The notes under the pieces were generated by a model. That model was not told where the DNA came from and made no database searches. It saw only the letters and a list, made by a program, of their open reading frames with translations. Source: Glomus cerebriforme (taxonomy: Eukaryota > Glomeromycota > Glomeromycetes > Glomerales > Glomeraceae). From it: 64,000 nt of DNA. Positions 59,290 to 64,000 of this stretch are shown here, in pieces; within the stretch, counting starts at the first letter, position 1, and each line of letters starts with the position of its first letter. Made by a program: the position numbers and the translations under genes. Where the stretch lies: assembly GCA_003550305.1 (NCBI GenBank), contig QKYT01000540.1, forward strand, positions 1-64,000, written 5' to 3'.

Positions 59290-60833
59290 ATGGACCAAAA
59301 ATATCTCAGTGATGATGTATTTGAACAAATAAAAGATTTCAACAATCGCGATTTAACTAAAGAACAAAAATTGTTAATTGATAAACTAATATTAAATGAA
59401 GAATTAAAAGAACGTTATAATTATTTTGGTTTATGTAAAGGATGCAAACAAATTAATACTGGTCATGAATGGTGTCAACCATGTAACTCTAAACATTTCC
59501 AACAAAATTTCAAAAATTGGACCGGTGAAAATTCTGATGTTAATAAATTAATCCAAGAATCTCAGATTAATGCAAAAAATAAAAATGAAATATTAGAATG
59601 GATTAAGTATGATAGATTTGAAAATGTTGAATATATTACAAAGGGAGGTTTTGGAACAGTATATAGAGCATTCTGGAAGGACGGCCCGATAGAATATTGG
59701 AATTATGAAACTAATCAATGGCATAGAAATGGATATAGTAAGGATGTTGCTTTAAAAAGTTTAAATAATTCAAAAGATATAACAACTGAATTTTTAAATG
59801 AGGTAAATAATATTTTTAATTGTGTATAATTTTAATAAATATTTAAAATGGAAACTAACTGATTATTACGATTATTAGATTAATTTACATTTGGAAATGA
59901 ATAATTCATTAAATATTGTTACAATTTATGGCATTACTAAAGATCCTAAAACCAATAATTTTATGATGGTAATGGATTATGCAGATGATGGTAATTTAAG
60001 ACAAAATTTAAATAGAAATTTCAATTGGTATGAAAATTTTATTCGTCTAAGATATATTGCAGGTGGTCTTCGTGATATTCATAAAAATGGATTAATGCAT
60101 CAGGATTTTCATAGTGGCAATATATTAGGTATTAAAAATGGATACTTTATTACTGATTTAGGATTATGTAAACCAGCAGATGAAAAAAATAATAATAAAG
60201 TATATGGAGTATTACCATATGTGGCTCCTGAAGTTTTAAGAGGAAAAAAATACACACAAGCAAGTGATATTTATAGCTTTGGAATTATTATATATGAAGT
60301 AATTAATAGATTACCTCCTTATCATGATATGGCTCATGATGATTTTTTAGCAATAAAAATCTGTCAGGGACTTAGACCAAGGTTTAATATTAAAGTCCCT
60401 CAATTATTTGATGATTTAGTTAAACAATGTGTAGATGCAGATCCCTCAAAAAGACCAAACGCAGAATATTTATGTGAAAGATTTAATCAATGGCAATGGT
60501 ATCGGTATAATAAGGAAAGTGAAATTTCTAAACAAATTAAAGAAGTAGAAGAATTTAATGAAAAACAACCATCTTTTACAAAATCATCAGTTAATACTGA
60601 ACTTACATATACGACACATCCTCAAGCTATTTATACAAGTAGATTATTGAATTTTAATAATTTACCCGAACCAAAAAATGTAGATGACGAAGTAGAATTT
60701 TCAGGTAATTAAAACTATTTATTTTAAATTATTTACTGTAAATTATATATAATGTAATATTAATTTGTTAATCTTTTATTTTATAGAATCTATAGAACCT
60801 ATTGATTTTACTAAACTTAATATCAATTCATAA
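59290..60833 (+). CDS. Protein kinase of the Rhizophagus-expanded family
   Basis: Three exons, 59290-59802, 59879-60704 and 60787-60833; 461 aa. The N-terminal 100 residues carry CKGC...CQPC (C49, C52, C62, C65), a zinc-ribbon-like element that marks this family. The kinase domain (about 108-400) has the loop ITKGGFGTVYRAFW, VALKS with the ATP lysine, the catalytic loop HQDFHSGNIL (HQD in place of HRD, 245-247), DLG in place of DFG (264-266), then APEVLRG and SDIYSFGIIIYEV. The catalytic Asp and Asn and the Mg-binding Asp are kept, so activity is likely. It is related to tyrosine-kinase-like (TKL) and RIPK-type kinases. The short last exon adds SIEPIDFTKLNINS, a tail common in this family. 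Confidence 0.9.
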
Positions 60834-61714
60834 GATAATTTTAAATGATTTAAAATTATTTGAAATTGGAATTTAATTTTTTATTTTTATTTTTATTTTT
60901 ACCCGCAGACTAAATCACCAAATATTAACAACTGAACAGCGTTTGAAATTAAAGTTATACTATTTTACTTTCCACGAATAACAGAAAGCTTTTTTAAATC
61001 TTATCAAAATGATAATATAATGACTATAGTTCAGTTATTTTTTAAAATTCTTTTATAAATATTGTCAATAACATATATACAGTATATAATCATAAATGTA
61101 TACATATAAATAAATAAATATTAACATTTTATTATTCAAATATTTAATAATAATTATTTTCTCACTGAAAGTATTTATGATAGTCCGCTACTATAGCTAA
61201 GTTTTTATAAATAATTTTAAATTTAGCAATATCTTATTTATACATGAAAAGTTCCTTTCCTTAATATAAAACTTTAACAGGTTATTCTTATTCGTATTTA
61301 TTAATTTTGTAGACTAATTTTGTAAAGCACAATATGATTTGGATGATGTGAACCATGAATTTCAATTAAACCACAGTATAATTAAATTTATTAAGTTTAC
61401 TTATATTAATTTAACAATTGTTAGTTTAATATTTTTAAATGTCGAAAGTTAAAAAAAAAATTGGGTTAAAAAATTATCTGCTCTCATCTTCGCGTCAAAT
61501 CAGCCCATAATTCTGTCATCGTGTTTGTTTTATCTTTACAAATGAAATTTTTTTCTTTGGAAGAAATATTGTCATAAATTAGATTGATAATTATTCGCTC
61601 ACGTGGGTAACTTGTACTAGTTGCCGAAGAACTTTTTTTTACTTCTTTCTTTCTCGCTCACTTCACTCCTTCAATCTAAAGAAAAAGCTATTTCCTATCC
61701 TCTTATTCCTTCAA
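60834..61714. other. Intergenic region
   Basis: AT-rich; no gene seen. Confidence 0.4.
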
Positions 61715-61975
61715 CATGAGCGAAATATTTTCAATATCTCTTTTAAAATTAACATTCCTGAAGAATTTGGTTTGTCAAGAGAACATTTTTCTTTTGATAA
61801 TCCCGGTAAGAAGTGGTCAAACTTTATAGTGTCAAATATTATAAAGGAATTTTTGTGTTTTAGGATCTATTGATGAATACGAAATAGATGAATTTGGACA
61901 GCCTGATAGTAAATTAATGATAAAGATGTTAATGAGAGCAATGATATTTTTGATTCGTTGTACAGTTACTTCTTA
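61715..61975 (+). pseudogene. Short acidic gene fragment with frameshifts
   Basis: An ATG at 61715 opens MSEIF, but the coding-like sequence continues one base out of frame (INIPEEFGLSREHFSFDNPG). A 57-base intron with good GTAAGA/TTTTAG borders keeps phase into SIDEYEIDEFGQPDSKL. A second frame change gives an acidic end. Two frameshifts in homopolymer-like stretches make a pseudogene or sequencing errors. The family is unknown. Confidence 0.35.
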
Positions 61976-62544
61976 AAATAAAAATAAAAAATACTCAACT
62001 TGATGTTATTCTTCCAGGATTTCTAGAAATCCATACGTAAATTATGTTTAGTATTTATTAAATATTATTTGTTTGATTAATTCATGATTAAATTCCCATG
62101 GTAAAATCTTTTAAAAGAAAAAGAGAAAAATTAGATTTGCTCCGATTATCTTAAAAATTAGGATTGATTTTGTTGTAGATAAAACTGATTTTCTAATCCG
62201 AATACAATACAAGGATCGGTTACTCAAATGATGATTTATATGAAAAAAAAAAAATTCTAAATATGTTATTATATTAAATAATACTAAATATAGAAATTTA
62301 TCATGCATAATCTTTCATGTGAACATTTGGCGTGCATAAAAGAGTAGACTATAGCTGACTCAATTTATTAACGGATGTTTAGAAATTTGATCTATCAATT
62401 AGTTAAAAAGCATGATCATGCCTAATTTATTATTGTAACAATCGTAATATTGTTAAATTTGACTCATTTTTATATTTTTTAATATCCTTAAATATATAAA
62501 TACTCTTATTTTTTCGCATTTTTTATCACTTTTTCTTTTAAAAC
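61976..62544. other. Intergenic region
   Basis: AT-rich, with no supported gene. Confidence 0.4.
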
Positions 62545-62690
62545 TACTCCCCTTAAACTCCCTCCCTTTTAACTTCCCTATACTGTATATAGAGGTCTTC
62601 CTCGTATCAGGCAAGGAAAAACCAGTCAGATAGTTGAGTCTCTCCTAATTAGCTGGTTTGGTTTAGGTTAGAATTCCCCTCTTCATTTCC
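62545..62690 (+). repeat. Third copy of the ~135-bp dispersed repeat
   Basis: It has the same word order as at 24022-24290: CT-rich head, TATACTGTATATAGAGGTCTTC, ATCAGGCAAGGAA, CCAGTCAGATAGT, GAGTCTCTCCTA, GCTGGTTTGGTTTAGG and GAATTCCCCTCTT. Here it directly precedes an A-rich, LINE-like ORF remnant. Confidence 0.7.
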
Positions 62691-62699
62691 TTGTATTTA

Positions 62700-63780
62700 T
62701 GTTTACGAAAGCAATGTTGAAGACTAAAGAAACCATAGTGATGGGAAGATTTCAACAAATAGCAAGAAGATAGAAAGAAGAAGAAGAAAATTACGTAACA
62801 ACTTTAAAGAAGAAATAATCAATTTCAACATGTTGGACTGTGAAAAATTAAAAGCTTTATTTAGGATTGGAAAAAGATACATAAAAGAAATAATGTATAC
62901 AAACAATAAAGAAATATGAGTTCAAGATAACAGAGAAGATGCAGAAAGAAAAAAGTGGAAACAAAAGAAAAAGGACAAATAACAAGTTAAGCGAAAGAGA
63001 ATATTGGCTAAAAGAGGACTTTGATGAATGACTAAAAGAATAAGAAGTAATGTAGCAAGATGATTGGACATCAAAAGAATAATAAAAGAAACAGGTGGCC
63101 AATATTAATAGATAAAAAAGAAATCAAAAAGAAAATAAAAGAACATTTTCAAGAATGGATAAGACAAAAAATCAAAGGGATAAAATGGAAAGAACAAATT
63201 GAAGAAAACATGCAATGCCTATATCGGGAATTTTTTTTGGATAACAATCTGAGCAGTTCTTTGAATGGGTGCGTTCACAAATTCAATTAGATTGGATTGA
63301 GTCGATTTCCCAATCCGATCTACATTCACAAATTACAAATTTGATTTGGATTGGATTGAGTCGATCCAATGGATTGAATTGGATTAGATTTTACTATTAA
63401 ATTTCCAATCCAGGGTGCAACCCACGATTGGCAATATACCACCATCTACCCTCTTCTACCACCACCCTTCGCCACCTACTTCTCTTCAAATTTAATAAAA
63501 TTTTTTTTTATTTAAATTTTTTATTTAAATTACTGATGTGATACAAAAATCTATAATCCAATCCACTTATTTGTGAATACGGATTGGATTAATGATAATC
63601 CAATCCGATCCAATTAGATTGGCAAATCCAATCCAATCCAATCCAATTGAATTTGTGAATACACCCAATGATTTCCTGTACAGATCTTCAAACCCACCAT
63701 TTATATAAACAAAGAAACGGAAAAAGATGCCAATCTCTTAATTGTGGAAAAAATTTTGAATAATGATGTAGAAAGGAAGC
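62700..63780 (+). pseudogene. Decayed LINE-like ORF remnant, split by a MITE
   Basis: The DNA is purine-rich and gives Lys/Glu-rich fragments in several frames. The longest, at 63060-63265, contains WPILIDKKEIKKKIKEHFQE and WKEQIEENMQ. This resembles the region just before the reverse transcriptase in AMF LINE elements (KKxVKxHFxxQ...W), recalled from memory. Stops are frequent and no YADD-type RT motif is visible. The element is interrupted at 63266 by a MITE. Confidence 0.35.
63264..63669. mobile_element. 400-bp MITE with TIRs and 3-bp target duplication
   Basis: The element covers 63267-63666. Its left end GGGTGCGTTCACAAATTCAA matches the inverted right end GGGTGTATTCACAAATTCAA, and similarity continues through TTAGATTGGATTG / TTGGATTGGATTG, giving TIRs of about 33 bp. 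It is flanked by AAT on both sides (63264-63266 and 63667-63669). GGG-type ends with a 3-bp duplication fit PIF/Harbinger-derived (Tourist-like) MITEs, although their usual target is TAA/TTA. Inside are many ATTGGATT / AATCCAAT units near both ends and no ORF. After 63670 the A-rich host remnant continues to the window end. Confidence 0.85.
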
Positions 63781-64000
63781 AAGAATAGGAAGAAATAATG
63801 ATATAAAATAACAAAATATGAGAATAAAAACAAAATAAAAAAGAATACTAACAAAATGAAACCAAATAGAGTAGTAATATTAGATATTCTTATTTTTTTT
63901 TAACAATTTTAAATGTATTTTTTTTTATTATTTATAATTAAACTAAAATTACTCAAATATATTTATTATAAAGAAGATTTCTTTTAATAAATATAATTAT

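Noticed and set aside
62857..63102. Minus-strand ORF rich in Ser/Phe/Leu
   Set aside because: It is the antisense of the purine-rich LINE-like remnant.
1..64000. tRNA or rRNA genes
   Set aside because: I looked for T-loop (GGTTCRA) and rRNA-like GC-rich blocks on both strands and found none that fold plausibly; a covariance-model search would settle it.

Overview
The window looks like a piece of the nuclear genome of an arbuscular mycorrhizal fungus (Glomeromycotina, most like Rhizophagus). The DNA is very AT-rich. Genes carry many short GT-AG introns, and intergenic DNA is full of broken transposons. The gene families are ones that expand in these fungi: BTB/BACK/TLDc proteins, kinases with an N-terminal CxxC pair, F-box proteins, NYN proteins, SAM plus P-loop (Crinkler-like) proteins and DUF7025-type AAA ATPases. 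The species call is an inference from these families. Exon coordinates were worked out by hand from splice signals and reading phase, with no transcript data.

Layout. 1-6640 is a transposon graveyard: an end resembling hAT elements, a decayed DDE transposase, a long palindrome, a decayed multi-copy ORF and a pogo-like transposase remnant. 6651-12815 (minus) holds two tandem 11-exon AAA+ ATPase paralogs. 14306-20103 holds three copies of a small secreted or membrane-anchored protein; the middle copy is a deleted pseudogene. 21170-25860 holds gene debris: a duplicated exon block, a tandem promoter-like repeat and TLDc fragments in both orientations. 26435-27020 is a secreted ML (NPC2-like) lipid-transfer protein. 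28200-29240 is a broken Crinkler-like gene.

30907-51000 is the gene-dense part: two PAP2 lipid phosphatases with the same five-exon structure (30907 and 45098), a bHLH transcription factor, an NYN-domain protein, a short coiled-coil protein with an N-myristoylation-type start, a GMC oxidoreductase, RAMP4/SERP1, the N-terminal acetyltransferase NAA10, and a BTB-BACK-TLDc protein. 51420-55693 holds an F-box protein, an assembly gap, the TFIIH subunit TFB5 (three exons, 74 aa) and a Myb/SANT protein. 55930-60833 holds a terminal-inverted-repeat block, a BTB-BACK protein ending in a hydrophobic segment and a protein kinase. 61700-64000 is again repeat-rich, with a clean 400-bp MITE flanked by a 3-bp duplication.

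The genes do not form one pathway. They are a mix of housekeeping genes (TFB5, NAA10, RAMP4), lipid and membrane functions (PAP2 pair, ML protein, GMC enzyme) and lineage-expanded families. Recurrent themes are local gene duplication with preserved intron phases, and palindromic T(n)A(m) tracts in introns and untranslated DNA, one of which appears to have caused the assembly gap.
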